Assembly: GCA_003290165.1 (NCBI GenBank)
Contig: QNQO01000811.1
Coordinates: forward strand, 434,001-498,000
Length of the DNA stretch: 64,000 bases
From: Berberis thunbergii
Lineage: Eukaryota > Streptophyta > Magnoliopsida > Ranunculales > Berberidaceae
Direction of reading: 5' to 3'
Shown piece after piece: positions 36,618 through 49,889 of the stretch. The position numbers and the translations under genes are program-made. The notes beneath the pieces are model-generated. The model did not search any database. It worked only from the letters and a program-made list of their open reading frames with translations, and was not told the DNA's origin. Position 1 is the stretch's first letter, and every line of letters begins with the position of its first letter.

Positions 36618-39600
36618 TTTGGGAGATGTGTGGTGGAAGGTCACAACCTCTATGCTCACTCCCCTTTTTGTGGTTCCTGCGAAAAAGAAAAGAAGCAAAC
36701 ACACCCTGAGAGTTGAAAATATAATCTATGCTGGGGATATATAATATATTACTTGCTTATTCGTGGGATTGCCTGTACAAGGAAAACAATTCAGCGTTAT
36801 ATGCTGGACTTTGCATATATTAGTAAATGGGTGTGCACCTCCAGATGGGCCAAGGGCCGGCCTCCCATTCTCTTATGCTGCATTTTTTTAGCTTAGCTGG
36901 ATTTAGTGGATCTTGCTATAAGCCCCTCTCGACCCTCCATTCTTTTGTCTTTACTATTGAAAGCACCTCGCCCGACATCCCTTTGCCTAGTTCCGAACCA
37001 GTACAAGCACCAGATACAGCAGATCAGGATCCCGAGCCACCGGATGGAGATTTTGCTGAAAACTAGCTATATCCGATCTTGGTTGGCCTCCAAGGAGGAG
37101 CTTCAACATAGTTGAGAATATTAACTTTTGTGAACCATGTCTTCAGCTTGCAATTTGAGAATAACTGTTTTAACTTTCTTGATCACAATCCATTACCTAG
37201 GATGCTTTTTGATTTGAAAGTTCACGCTGTTGCACTAAATATAACTAGATTGACATGTCATAGGTACACTATTTTCATATGCCTATACGAGCTAGATTGA
37301 CATGTCATAGGTACACTATTTAGTGCAACAACATGAACTTTCAAAGCAAAAAGCATCCTAGGTAATGGATTGTGATCAAGAAAGTTAAAAAGTTATTCTC
37401 AAATTGCAAGCTGAACACATGGTTCACAAAAGTTAATATTCTCAACTAGATTGACATGTCATAGGTACACTATTTTCATATGCCTATACGAGCTATACCT
37501 CCACTAGCCTGTGGACCTTATTCTTCATATAAAATTATAAATACCACAGTGCTTTACTTTGTTCCCCATAGGAAAATAATCAATATTCTACTTGGCTTGC
37601 ATGTGGTTTCTCATAGGTCCATGGGGAAGTCACAGATCAGAAAGTTGACATATTCGATCGTGAAAAAGTCTTCATTGATACAGTTTTAAGACCACTGACA
37701 CAGAAGCTTCCAGAATTAAAAATTGTGATGGAACATATTACTACTCAAGATGCTGTAAGGTTTGTTGAGTCCTGTAAAGAAGGTAAACTTATTCTCATCT
37801 ATCATCATGCTAGTTATCTCCTAATCTTTGTTACATGACGACCCTAATTGTAACTTATTTTCTGGATTGTCTCTTAATAGGTTCTGTTGCTGCCACTGTG
37901 ACTCCGCAACATCTTCTTCTCAATAGGAATTCTTTGTTTCAAGGGGGTTTACAACCTCATAATTACTGCCTTCCGGTATTAAAAAGGGAGCTCCATCGTA
38001 TGTTCTAATCATCCCTATAGAATTTGCACACTAACACACGAAAAGATTTTTCAATTGCTATTAACCGTCAGAAATACAATCTTTGATGCAAATAGATTTA
38101 ATATGGAAACTATCCACACATCATATAAATTTCTTTTATACCTGAATAATAAATTTCTCAGTATGGTTAACTTAGTTGAGTGTTTATTTATTTATTTTAT
38201 CAGTAAAGACATTTTCATTGCACAACATGAGTGGATGGTACCTATACTTTATTCATTTTACATCCATGTTCTTAATTCTCTTCATCCAGACCCCATCCTT
38301 TTTGGCACACTCTATTCCAGTTAACAAGATGGTACTTGTGGCCATCTTCCTCGTTCCAGAGGAAGTCTCTGTAAATCCTCATGACCAAACAAGGAGCTTT
38401 GAAGATTAAACATAGAGAAGTAATACATTGGGAGGTTCTAGTGTGTACTTTTGATGAGAGTAACTGTCCCCCTTGATAGGTATTTGCTCTCCCACATGTA
38501 GACTCATCCATCCCGGCGACACCCCAAATCATCCAATTCCTGCTTGTTCTGCACGTCCCCTCTGTGAAGAGCCTAGTTTTTCAAAGATAACATTCAACCC
38601 ATCCATGGCTTAGAAAAAAACACCCTCTTTAACATAGTCATCTCCTTGCATAAGTCCTCTACTGCTACAAAAGAACCCTGCTGGTGTCCCATTAACCACA
38701 ACCAAAAATGAGGCGGAATGCAGAAATGCAATGACAAATCCATTTTCTCCTTCTTATGCCACAACGTAATCCAAACAGTTTCAATTCACATTATCATATG
38801 CCTTCTTAAAATTATGTCTACATTTAGGCTAATCCAATTTGGCATTGTAACTAAAGTGCAATTTAAAACTTGATCAGTGAAATTATAGCCCCCAGATTTA
38901 GGCTTAGTCCATTTGCATATTTTGATCATCAAACTAGGTTTGGATTTAACACTAGAAGTTCAAACTATAGCGTGGCTTTGACCCATAGAGTTTGGTGTTG
39001 GGTGGATAAGAGGGACGAACCCTCCTATGTGACATCTTGAATTAGTTTAAAACGTATAGTAAATCAAACCAAATAGAAGATACATGGAAATTTAGAAAAA
39101 GCCACACTGAATCATCTCCATACTTATGAAATTAATGGTTAAAGTGCGAGTACACCGGAAATGAGAATTACAAAATCAACTCGAATATCTCAGAAGTCAG
39201 AAATGATGTTTTGGTACTGATCTCTTTAAATCAGCATATTCTTAGGGTTCCCCCTTATAAAATCTCTTGCATCGCCACTGTTTTCTTTTATGTTATCAAT
39301 ATCTTATCTTTACTTTGACGTAATTGGGTAGTTAGATAGTATTTATTTGTTAACTGAGCTAGATATGATAAAGCTCATATTATTAGGGCATTAGCCAAAT
39401 TAGGTATATAGTTATATTGCTTTCCAAAGAAGCTATTAGGCTTATAAATATCGCAGAGAAATAAAGATTGTAGGTGTTGAATTGATTGAATAAAATTTAT
39501 ATTGTTTTATTCATCTTTTATCTTAGGGTTTATCATTGTTGTAGTTTTAGTTTAGTATAGAATTCATCAATTAGTATCAAAGCCGAAGGGTTTTATTGAT

Positions 39601-42311
39601 TGATTCAATGTTTGGAAAGAGTTTCAAAGGAAGATATTTGCTCGATTTGAAGAAGAGTCGAAGAAGAAACAACGTTGATTGAAGAATAAAGAGAAGTTGA
39701 GAAGGAAAAGATAACCAATCCTAGATCCGTTGAAAATAGTCATCCTCCTTGTTGTCAGAGCTCAATTGTCGCTGCCACTCAACCGTCAACCCAATACCCA
39801 AGTTCCCCATCGTCCAAAGTCACAACCGCCACCAACTCAGACCTGCTTGTTTGGAGAAGGAAGCAGGGCTATGTGCACCCCTTTTACGTGGTTGTGTACA
39901 CCCACATTATTCTTTCAAGATTTTACAATATTAGGTCCTGCAAATTTGCAAAGAGATCCCTGGTCCTGATTTATACAACTGTCCCAAACTTTCTATAGAT
40001 GTGCTGAGTAGTCCGTGCAGCCAGCGACCTATGTGCACCTAGAATCAGTATAGGCACCCCAACTTTTAAAAAAAATAAAAAAAAGTGACTCACATTGTTC
40101 CCTATATCCATACCCTTCTTTTCCCATATACCAATACAATCCAACCACATCAGTACCCATATCCAGTGGTTTTTATAATACTTACAACTTTTTTACTATC
40201 CTACACCACAATATACTTATGTCCCATCTTACTTACAACCTGAACCCGTTTCCCCTACACCACAACCACCACCCCAGTGCCCAGTGACAAACTTCTTACC
40301 ACCTTCAATGTGATGCAGGTTGAAGCAGACACGAAGAAAATTTTTAGAGGATTCGAAGATCGGCTAATTGCCTACCTTGACTCATTTTCAATGATTGGAG
40401 AGGGAAAGAAAAGGCATGAGCAGAGAAGAGTTACCAGCGGATGAGAGTGATACAATGCAACATGACATAGGCCACACCTCGACCACCAACATCCAAGTTC
40501 TCATCTAGTCCCACTGTCACACGTACTGGACTTCCAAAAGGTGAGCCATTTGACGTGTGTGATTTCGTCCCTATGTTTTAGTCAAGAGTGTCGAGGTTTT
40601 CATAGATGTAAGGCAATGAGTGACGAAGTTTATAAATACATATTGGAAAAATTTTGTGCCACGAGCTTATGCGCGTGCGTTTGTTGTTCAATAGGTATTA
40701 CTGTTCATTGAGTCAACTTGCAATTTTTCTTAGTTGGTGTTATCTATGGAAGGTGTCTATTGTAGCAAGGTTCAAGGTCATCTACTGCGTATGCATTTCA
40801 CATTGTGTTTAGTGGACTTCTTCGACTTCAAGCTCAAGGACGAGGTTCTTCAACTTGGGGAGGGTGATGTAATTGGGTAGTTAGATAGTATTTATTTGTT
40901 AATTGGGCTAGATATAATAAAACTCATATTAATTAGAGCATTAGCCAAGTTATGTTTAAGCTATTAGGCTTATCAATAAAGCAGAGGAATATAGATTGGG
41001 TGAGTTGATTGAATAAAATATTTAAGTTGTTTTATTTATCATTTATCTTAGGTTTATCATAGTTGTAGTTTTTGTTTAGTGTAGACTTCATCACAAACTG
41101 GGTTATTTGTGCGGTGATTTAGTGTAAATTGGGGGTACACCAATCTGAACTGGGTATTTGGTGGTCGTGTCTAGCGGTCACCGATTAATATGTGAAAAAT
41201 CAGCGAGTCACCAAAAAATCGGTGAGAAATCGGGATAGTCCTGTTGGGTGGTGGTAGTTGTTGCTCTATAATGTGTTTTGTTTTGGACATGATTACATAA
41301 TTTGCTCTATAATATGACTTTTGTTGCTTATTAATCTTTGTCAAAATATGTTATTTGTTATAATTTGCATTAGTGAGGGTATAAAAACATATACTTTGAA
41401 AAAGTAGACGAAATTAATCCCCAATTAATCCGATTTAAGATAAATTGGTCTTGGACCGCAAAGGCTCCGTTATCCGCATTTACTACATAGATCACAAATA
41501 ATGATAATAAACTAATAAAACAATAAAATAAAGAATAAAATAATGTTGAAAACATATTTTTTTTCATTTTTTTTCCTCTTATCCTAAGACTTTTGATTCA
41601 CTTTTCATTTAGGACAAGCTATTGTATCGGCTGTGACGAGTGGAAGTAAACACTATTTCCTTGGTACTGATAGTGCTCCACACGAGAGACTGCAGAAAGA
41701 ATGCTCTTGTTGCTGTGCAGGAATTTACAATGCCCCTGTGGCCCTGTCATTGTATGCCAAGGTATTTGAAGAGGTAAGCTTCTTCTTCTTTTTTCTGGTT
41801 TGATAAACTTCTAAATAGCGCTATTTGAATGCTCATTATAAAGAACTAATGTCAGTGTTTTGACCTATGTTTCAAACCCAATCCCAACTCCCGACAAGAG
41901 TAATATGCAAAAGGAAACACGTCAGTCAAGCGTATACTAGTTATGTACTACACCAGAAATCAGCACCACTAACTCAAGTTAGTTTTTTACATTCTCATGC
42001 CCAATGCTAGTGAGCAGCAAATGAGCAAACTGATTAAATTTTTCTTATATCACAAGCTAGAGCTTGTGATATTGTTCGTAAGGTCTTATTCACAGGCGAT
42101 TTCTATATTCACTACCTTATAGACTTTTTATTCACTACCTTATAGACTTTTCTATTTATTCCCTTCCTTGATTTTATCTAATCAACTTCCTTATAAACCC
42201 AACCAAAAAGATTCCAAATGTTATGAAACTTCTTCCTTTCTCATGCTAAAGTCTCTTCACGGTGAAGGGAAAAAATTGCAGCAAAAAGTTCTCTTGACGA
42301 CGGAAAAGAGA

Positions 42312-42355
<44 letters not shown>

Positions 42356-44485
42356 ACATATAATTGTAGTTTGATTATAGATATGAATCTGTGATCACGG
42401 TGCAAGCCTTCGTTCATTTCAAAATCATTTTCTTGTCATTGCAAAACTTTCGTTTAGAACTTTTTATGGGAAGAAATTTTTTTTTTTTCCTTCACCATGG
42501 AGACTTGAGAAAAATTTGATAAGCTTTGGAGTATTGTTAGTTAGTTTTATTGTGGAAGTTGATTAGAGAAAATCAAGGAATGGAATAAGAGCTTACGAAC
42601 AGCTAGTGATATCATTTCTCATTTAAGAGGATCTTTTTTAGAAAGTGTCTGATAAGTTTGATCCAAATTAAGAGAAGGGGTTTTTTTTAGTTTGGCCCTC
42701 AATAGTCTTATATCTAATTGAGTTTAGTACTAATTTTAAAAATTAACGTAGTCTAACACTCAAATTGTGATAGTCAACGTACTTGACTTCCATTGACTTT
42801 ATTAAAACCCAAAAATATCCTTCATTTAAAGGCACATGCCATTGAACTTTCTCACACTACATTTTTCGTGGATTTCAATTCTTCATGAGCTTGGCTACAA
42901 CCGACTTAACGTCTTGCATCTACCACTTTGAGAAAATCACAAGATTCACCACTATCATTTGGCATCCCAGAAAAAACATTTTGATCCCTAAGAATGCATC
43001 TAGGAACCATCAGTGAAGATCCGTTCTGTCACTGTGAGTTTTGAAGATCTTGATCAAGGCTTCATACAAATTTGCCTCCATCAAACACCCAAAAAGAACA
43101 AGAAAAGATAGTGAGATTTCAAAGAACCAATAGAATCCCAAAGCAAAAAATTCCTCCAGAATCCAAATTTATAAAAGATCGAGACAAACCCACATCATAA
43201 ATCAACCCAAGAAGCTGAAAAATCACAAAACTTTCAAAACAAAAATTCCAAAGAATTTAGTGAACTCGAGATTAAAAAACCAAACTTTACCTATTAAGCA
43301 AACACTACAAAAAAATTTAGATTGGAGATGACATCATGAGAGCTAAATCACCAATCACCATAACACACAAACCCCAAACCACAAATAATTGGAAACACAC
43401 CTTGGGTAAGTCATTTTCCACCTTTTTAAATATGATTTTGATATGGGTCCAGAGAGAGAACTCAAATCCGTCAACTTTGCTCCGGTCATCTGCGTGGCCA
43501 TCAAGGTGACGACCCTAGGCTTGAAATTGGCTTGAATTCGCAACCCCATTCTCCACTTAGTGTGAGTTGGCAAATTTGACAAAGGTGTTGTGAAACTTGT
43601 GAAGAAGAAAAAAAGAGTGTAAGGTATTGTTGATCGATCAAGTATTATGCAAATGAATGTGGTGATGGTTCAATTTAGCATGATGGTGGTGGTTATAGGG
43701 AGATATTAGGAGAGACACAGACATAGTGGTATTCATTTGGGTGGGCCGTTGGTTTTGGAGATGATGCTGGAAGGTGTTTGGGAAGAGAAGTGAAGAAGAT
43801 GAGATTTTTATTTTTATTTTTTGAACCATGACATTATATCTCTCAAATACATGTCAATATATCCTGACCATTAGATGAATTTTAGAGATGATTACCTAGC
43901 ATGTGTTTTGCATGCGCCTTCTAAGTGAAGGATATTTTTGGGTTTTAAGAAAACTTTAACAGTCAATGGATGTTTATCATGTTGACTGTGACAATTTGAG
44001 TGCTAGACTGAATTAATTTTTAAAATGAATACTAACCTCAATTAGACATAAATTAATGATGGCCAAACTAAAGCAAATCCTTAATAGAAAGATGGGTTAT
44101 AGTGTTATACTAGCTCAAGAGGAATGTTCTAGTCTTTGAATACTACTTGATGCATTAGTTAGGAAAAACACCTTATGTCAGAAAAAGATGGGGAAAATAG
44201 ATGAATAAATAGAGCAGTGTGGTTTCTTTTATATTTGTAATAACATCATATTCTTGTTTGATGAAATGGGTTATTTTCTTTTCTTAGGCAGGCGCTCTTG
44301 AAAAACTAGAGGCGTTTACAAGCTTTAATGGACCGGACTTTTATGGGCTTCCAAGAAATACATCAAAAATAAAATTGAGCAAGACCCCGTGGAAGGTGCC
44401 AGAGTCTTACACCTTCAAGTTTGGAGAGATCATTCCCATGTTTGCTGGTGAAACTCTTGCGTGGCACCCATCTCCAGTAATTTGA
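31596..44485 (+). CDS. PYR4: Dihydroorotase (PYR4), complete
   Basis: Dihydroorotase cyclises carbamoyl-aspartate to dihydroorotate, step 3 of de novo pyrimidine synthesis. Exons: 31596-31649, 32896-33041, 33122-33303, 35755-35891, 37617-37782, 37881-37997, 41613-41773 and 44288-44485. They join in frame with GT..AG introns to give 386 codons plus TGA, close to the 377 aa of Arabidopsis PYR4. Class II features are all present: the H51-x-H53 metal pair in WHLHLRDG, the lysine to be carboxylated K137 ([11 protein letters not shown]), H175 (VHGEVTD), H213 (MEHIT) and the catalytic D287 (GTDSAPH). The first about 35 residues precede the conserved core and may be a targeting peptide. A second possible start is M36 or M40. 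Introns are much enlarged by transposons. A CAG at 31587-31589 just before the ATG could be a 5'-UTR splice acceptor. I see no lesion. Confidence 0.93.
33951..35046. mobile_element. Composite TRIM retrotransposon: one LTR head-on to a three-LTR array
   Basis: The plus-strand LTR is 33951-34163 (TGTTGGAATATT..TTTATCA), followed at once by TGGTATCAGAACATTGG (34164-34180), an initiator-Met-tRNA primer-binding site, and about 17 more internal bases. Then come, in the opposite orientation, LTR A about 34198-34410, internal 34411-34514, LTR B 34515-34728, internal 34729-34832 and LTR C 34833-35046. Each 104-bp internal piece has a primer-binding site at one end and a GAGGGGG purine tract at the other. 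LTRs are 213-214 bp. There is no coding sequence, so this is a TRIM. The whole composite is flanked by AGATG (33946-33950 and 35047-35051). It lies in PYR4 intron 3. Confidence 0.88.
36575..36614 (+). repeat. 40-base C homopolymer
   Basis: An uninterrupted run of 40 C in PYR4 intron 4. The minus strand (G40) could form G-quadruplexes. Runs of this length are prone to sequencing and assembly error, so the true length is uncertain. A shorter C-rich stretch lies near 36180-36187. Confidence 0.9.
37109..37446. repeat. Large foldback element in PYR4 intron 4
   Basis: Left arm about 37109-37240 and right arm about 37318-37446 are near-perfect reverse complements (AGTTGAGAATATTAACTTTT against AAAAGTTAATATTCTCAACT; CCTAGGATGCTTTTT against its complement). 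They are separated by a 77-bp loop. A direct repeat starting CTAGATTGACATGTCATAGG occurs at about 37245 and 37292 in the loop and again at about 37446 just outside the right arm. If transcribed in the pre-mRNA it would form a hairpin of about 130 bp. No coding capacity. Confidence 0.8.
39316..41093 (+). mobile_element. Non-autonomous LTR retrotransposon in PYR4 intron 6
   Basis: LTR-like direct repeats lie at 39316-39569 and 40865-41093. Both start TGAYGTAATTGGGTAGTTAG and end TTCATCA. The left one is followed by ATTAGTATCAAAGCC, a degenerate initiator-tRNA primer-binding site. The right one is preceded by the purine tract CTTGGGGAGGG. The roughly 1.3-kb interior has no gag or pol. Its short frames are proline- and glutamine-rich and do not look like a gene. 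LTRs differ by several indels, so insertion is not recent. No matching 5-bp flanks: TACTT on the left, CAAAC on the right. Confidence 0.78.
42320..42352 (+). repeat. (TA)n microsatellite
   Basis: About 16 TA units directly after an A-run in PYR4 intron 7. It is likely to vary in length between individuals. Confidence 0.85.
42686..44072. mobile_element. Mutator-like element with ~155-bp terminal inverted repeats in PYR4 intron 7
   Basis: The left end, TTTAGTTTGGCCCTCAATAG.. to about 42840, is matched in reverse complement by about 43909-44072, ending GATGGCCAAACTAAA. Landmarks in both arms are CACTCAAATTGTGA, AACCCAAAAATATCCTTCA and a GGCACATGCC-like block. Inverted repeats of this length are typical of Mutator-like elements. 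The interior is about 1.07 kb with no transposase. A minus-strand frame at 43355-43582 looks protein-like but is not one I recognise, so it could be captured host sequence. No 9-bp target-site duplication could be seen. Confidence 0.65.
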
Positions 44486-45603
44486 TTGAGCTCTAGAGTT
44501 TTATTTTAGTTGTATCTTTTACATCCCATATTTTTAGTTTTCTTTTCTTTTCATTTAAGTTATTCCAGCTTCTTGATATACCAGAAATGGTCCAACCTAG
44601 ATATTCTCGTGTACTGGGCATTTGTTGAAAAACTAATCAAACTCTACATTCTGGAAATTGTCAACATATATTGTTGGTTTTGATAGCCATAATATCATTC
44701 TTGTTAAAAAAGGTAATCTTTGGCAGTGAGCTCTGGACTTGTGATACCATCCGAACTTGCATATGATGGAATCAACTTACTTTGAAGAAATTGTTAACCA
44801 TACATGTCATTCTTGTTAAAATCAACTTCCTTAGAATTTGTACAGTGAATAAAAATTGTTGTGCAGTCCAAACTAATTATTTTTTATTTCCACTATTGTT
44901 TAGATCTAATGCAGTTTTTGGCCCTTTTAGAATTAATTCATTTTAGCGACACATGTACTTTCCCGGCAGATAGCCTATTATTCTTGTGCTATATTGGGAG
45001 TGCTTTTGGTATGGATATTAATGAAGACATATTTAAAGGCAACCTGGAGTGGCCTATAACTTTTTCCTTTCATGATTGTGCAGAATTTTCTTGTGGAGAA
45101 ACAGTACTTTTTGGCCTTCACTTTGAAGGATGTTGCTACTTCCTAGTTTTCTTGTCAACAAGCCAAAAGGGCATGCTCAATTTTATTTATTTATTATTAT
45201 TATTATTATTTGCATGCTCAAAATTAGTGTACGTGTTTAATGGGTTCATCTTATTCTTACCTATTTTGGATTTTCCTAAAACTCACGGTGACATTGATTT
45301 GATATGGTTGTGGGTGGTCGCTAGTCGCTATTTCAAGATGACACAATTTTTTTTCCTTGAAAAATGCCTTCCTTCCTACAACCCTTCTCTTCAACTGTGC
45401 AAGGTCGCCACACTACAAACGCAAGATAGCATTCTAAGTGTCCGACGTTTTTTATTTTATTTTATTTTATGAATCAGCTTCCTTTGATGCCACGAAAGCA
45501 CCAAACTGTTTTCCTTTCATCTTAAAATACTTTGACTACTTTTGTTTGAATGCAGTAACTTTCTTACACTGAATTGAACAAGATTACGACAGTGGTTAAC
45601 GCG
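44486..45603. other. PYR4-TGT intergenic interval
   Basis: This holds the 3' flank of PYR4 and the 5' flank of TGT copy 2, about 1.1 kb. From 44777 it is duplicated at 5209. This is probably the original arrangement (PYR4 followed by TGT), since copy 1 lacks PYR4 on its left. It contains a long open frame of doubtful meaning (44861-45472), discussed at 5293-5787. Confidence 0.5.
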
Positions 45604-46240
45604 ATGGCGCTTCGTTTTGAGGTACTCTCGCTGATGCTACGTTTATTCTTAGTTTTTATTCCATGCCTGCACAATGTTTTTTGTCTAGTGGTTAGTTACT
45701 AATTCAAGAATTTATGTATCTTAAAGTTGCACCAAAATTTGTTCTTTTAGCTTTAGTCGAATAAATAGCTCTATCTCAGTTTGAAAATGGGTGGCATTGC
45801 AATTAATTGCACCTACTACAAACGCAATGTTCTGTGGTCTGTGCTTTATGATTTAATTGATCACCAATTTGGACATTCTTTCCTTTTTTTCTGTATAGTC
45901 TAATTATTCTTTTTATTTCTTCTGTCAATTTTTTTCTATAATGTTCTCAGATAATGTCTGTACTATAGATATTGGGAAGATTTAATAGAGCTCCATCACT
46001 TCACATGCTAAACTCCCCTATTTATGCCCGTTGGCACGCAAGGTTAGGGTTTTTACTTAACTGTTGTTTCCTCTTTCTTGTGAACATATAAAATTTTGTG
46101 CCAATATCTTTTATACTCATTCCTCTAGTTGATTATGCATTCTATGCCACTATGTTTTTTATATTCACACATGGAGTAGAGAAGAGGCACCCAGAACAAG
46201 TCATTGATAAAACTATTGACTGCTTTGTTGTTACTTCTGA

Positions 46241-46480
<240 letters not shown>

Positions 46481-49400
46481 TAGCTACCTATAGCACAACA
46501 ATACATTTTACATGTTTGTTGCATTATGGACTGTTAGTTATTACTCCTAGCTTCGTAATATATGAAATACTTTCTCTTTTGTTGTTGCTGCTGCTGCAAG
46601 TTTTTTACTCTCATTCTTGGTTACATGGGATAAAATGTTTAGAGTTATGATGGGTGATTTTCTGCAAAACATGATATAATTATAATAATGAAAAATAAAC
46701 TGGCATAGGAACAAACTCTTTTCAGGTCTGGTATACAGGACAATGCTAATCAGTAAAACTATTAGACTATAATTTGGAGAGGGCAGTTTGAAGAACTAGT
46801 AATCAGTCAACTGCACAAGGGAGAATAATCTTATAACATATAATCCATTTCTATATCACTACTCACAAAGCTACACCCTGATATCAAGCGCTGAGGAAAG
46901 CAATAAAGAAAATTGGGATATATATAGTTGTGCTTTTCCCAATCCTTTTGGTCTAAGATGCGACTTCTGATTATGTGCATTATGACTGAATATTGAATTC
47001 TAGGCTTTTCTCTCAAGATTGTCTGTGAGATGAAGTATTTTGTTAACTAGGATTGGTTTTTAATTCCCAATCCCAAGGGGTTTAAGTAATGTCACACAAG
47101 GCTGATTACAAACATTACTAAACTAATCCTTTGATTCAACATGAACTAGATTGAAAATTGGTCTACACCATCTAATAGTAATTTCAAACTTGATGGTACC
47201 AGACTCATTGGATAAGTTAAGTAGAATCTAGAACAACATATCCACTAGGACTCGTTTATGTTCACTATAATCACTACACATGTTTGTTACATGCTACCTT
47301 ATACTTTAGATTCTAACTCAACTTGCAACTTAAATGTAGACGCTCTTAGGGATGGCAACAAGGTAGATTTGACCTCTCCTGTTCATACCCAAACTAAATT
47401 TATGAATCCCCATATTGGCCCCGCCCCCAAAATATTTTTACAAGAGCACCCACCCTGCTATTGTACGGTCTCCTTGCCTTGCACCGAGAAGTTGAGCAAG
47501 CCCATTCTAGGGCTTCTCATTGGAACCTTAATAAGGCAAAGGTAGCAGTCTGGATGAGGTTTTTTGCTTTTATAAAAGTCGAAGTTCCTTTTGTTTGGTT
47601 TATAAAAGTCGAAACTCCTTTTGTTTGGTTTCTTGTCTGTTTGAACAGTGGTATATCCCATTTCCTTTGGTTTATAGATGTAGGACAAAATATCACTTTC
47701 TCAAAACAAGTTGGAATTTAGTCCAACATCACTATGTTACGTAGAACTCAACAACGATCTATAAATAATTGAGTGTCTAAAGTTGAGTAAGCACTTTTGT
47801 GTATAAATGCACTGCTGTGTATAAAATTCATTATTGGAGTAGTATACATATTTGAGGATCCAGTGGAGGATACCGTATCCCTCAGACTCGCCTTGAAATC
47901 CGTGAATTGATCTCTATATCCGCCTCTAATGGGGCGGGACGAGGATCCAAAAAATCGGATATAATTGCGAACCATAGACAATTTTTGTAGACTTCCTACC
48001 ATGCCACTTTCAAATGATATTAAGATTTCATAACCTAGAAGAATCCACCGTCCAACTTCATAACTCATAGTATTACGCCCGAATTTTGAAATGTGTATAC
48101 TCGAATTTTGATAGATAACTTTATAACTCATAGTATTACGCCCGAATTTTGATTGATCTGTGCATACTCGAATTTCATCAAATACAAGAAATGTATATGG
48201 TATCACACAATTCTACCCCTGAGACTGAGATATTGTTTATATGGTTGAAGAAGTTTGAAGCATTGATCCTCGTTCAGTCTAACACCTTGAATTTATTATC
48301 AAGGCTTGTAGAAGATAAATAATGACATGTCTAGCACTTTAAAATTTTCAAGATTCAAAGTTCGAAGACTCCCGATTTCAAGAAGGAATTGTTGAACCAA
48401 AAGCACTCTCCTAACTGATCATAAAATCTTCAAAAACAAAAAATAGATAAATAAATAAATAATAAATAATAAAAATAAAACAAGGTGCGTACGATACACA
48501 CATAAAGTGAGCAAAATGATAAAAAGTCCCAAGTGTTGGATGTCAATACACACTCGTTACCATTCTCGTACGTACTTTGCATCCTCAATCTCGACCTTCA
48601 ATGGTGTCACATAGACCCTACTCGTCATAGATGCGTCCACCAAGAAGTTTACAAATAAAAAATGGTGAAGAAGTTGACAAAAACTTGAAAGCTTTGATTT
48701 TCTCCTTCATTTTAGCATCTCAGATTCATGACATATACTGTGTTAAGCTAAAGAAGTTAGTAGTTTGTGCTCAGGATTGAATTTTTCAAAAGCTTATTAT
48801 GACACGCACTACTTTACAAATATGGAGATGATTCAATGATATGGAGATGTAAACTCAGTGTCTTCTTTTTTCTCTCTGAATTTTCCAAAAATGCAATTAT
48901 CTATTTGTAAATAGAGCACCCATATATGTTATACTATAGAGTGTGTCTCAAAACCCTTCAATACTATTGTAGACAGTGCCTTAGAGTCCTTCATATCAGT
49001 TTTGGAAAGTATTTTAGAATCTGAGTGAAGTCCTTCAATTGGCCAAAGTTATGTTTCAATTGATTGGGGCAATTGTGTAAAGCCAATTTATAGTTCTCCA
49101 ACTGATTGACCCTTGGATTAAATTGATGGGTTTACGTTTCAATTGATTGTGATTCCAGTCTTAACAACCTGGACTTTTGGAGCTTTATAGTCTATTGGTG
49201 ATAGGAATCTTATACTGTTGTTACTTCTGTCAATGGCTGGGTATGGTATGCGATCAACTTATATTCACTAAATGATACTTTGTTCCCTTTGATGACTTGT
49301 CTTTGATATGGCATGGGAATTTGTCATGAACCCAAAACATGTTGTTTAACATGAAATGAGGACTCTGTAAACATGGGTAGTTGCAAGTTTGTTATATCAC

Positions 49401-49889
49401 TATGTAATGGTTTTAGGTCATCCATCATAGTGGTTATCAGTTCTGTTAAGATGGCTTTCTCTTTCTATTTCATCCCATCTTGTTAAAGTGTGTGCTTTCT
49501 GCATTGTTAAATGAATGTTTCTTTCTGCTTTTGCAGGTTTCGCTATTGCATTTAGCTGACATTACTGAAAAGGGTGTAACATTTCAGGTAATGTCTTTTT
49601 TTTAATTGTTGCTATGGCCAACAAGTCCAATTATATTTACAAAGTTTTTCTTTTATTTATTTTTAACTTATTTATTGATGGTTTTCTTTACAACCTTCCT
49701 CCTTTGTTCTTGTTCTTGTTCTCGTTCATAGAGAGAACTGATCCTTCATTAAAGGAGAGCAGAAAAAAAACTATTGATGTCTTACTTAGGTTTTTTGTTA
49801 TTCTAGATTGGGAAGTATCTAGGATCTATGGTTTTAGCGCTTAAAGGAGGGGAATACGTATTGAAGTATACAATTAGTAGGGTGTTAAT

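Noticed and set aside
36471..36744. Open frames with runs of glycine or proline on both strands
   Set aside because: They are created only by the 40-base C homopolymer.
42168..42374. Plus-strand frame ending in alternating Ile-Tyr
   Set aside because: The Ile-Tyr run is a (TA)n microsatellite. The rest shows no family features.
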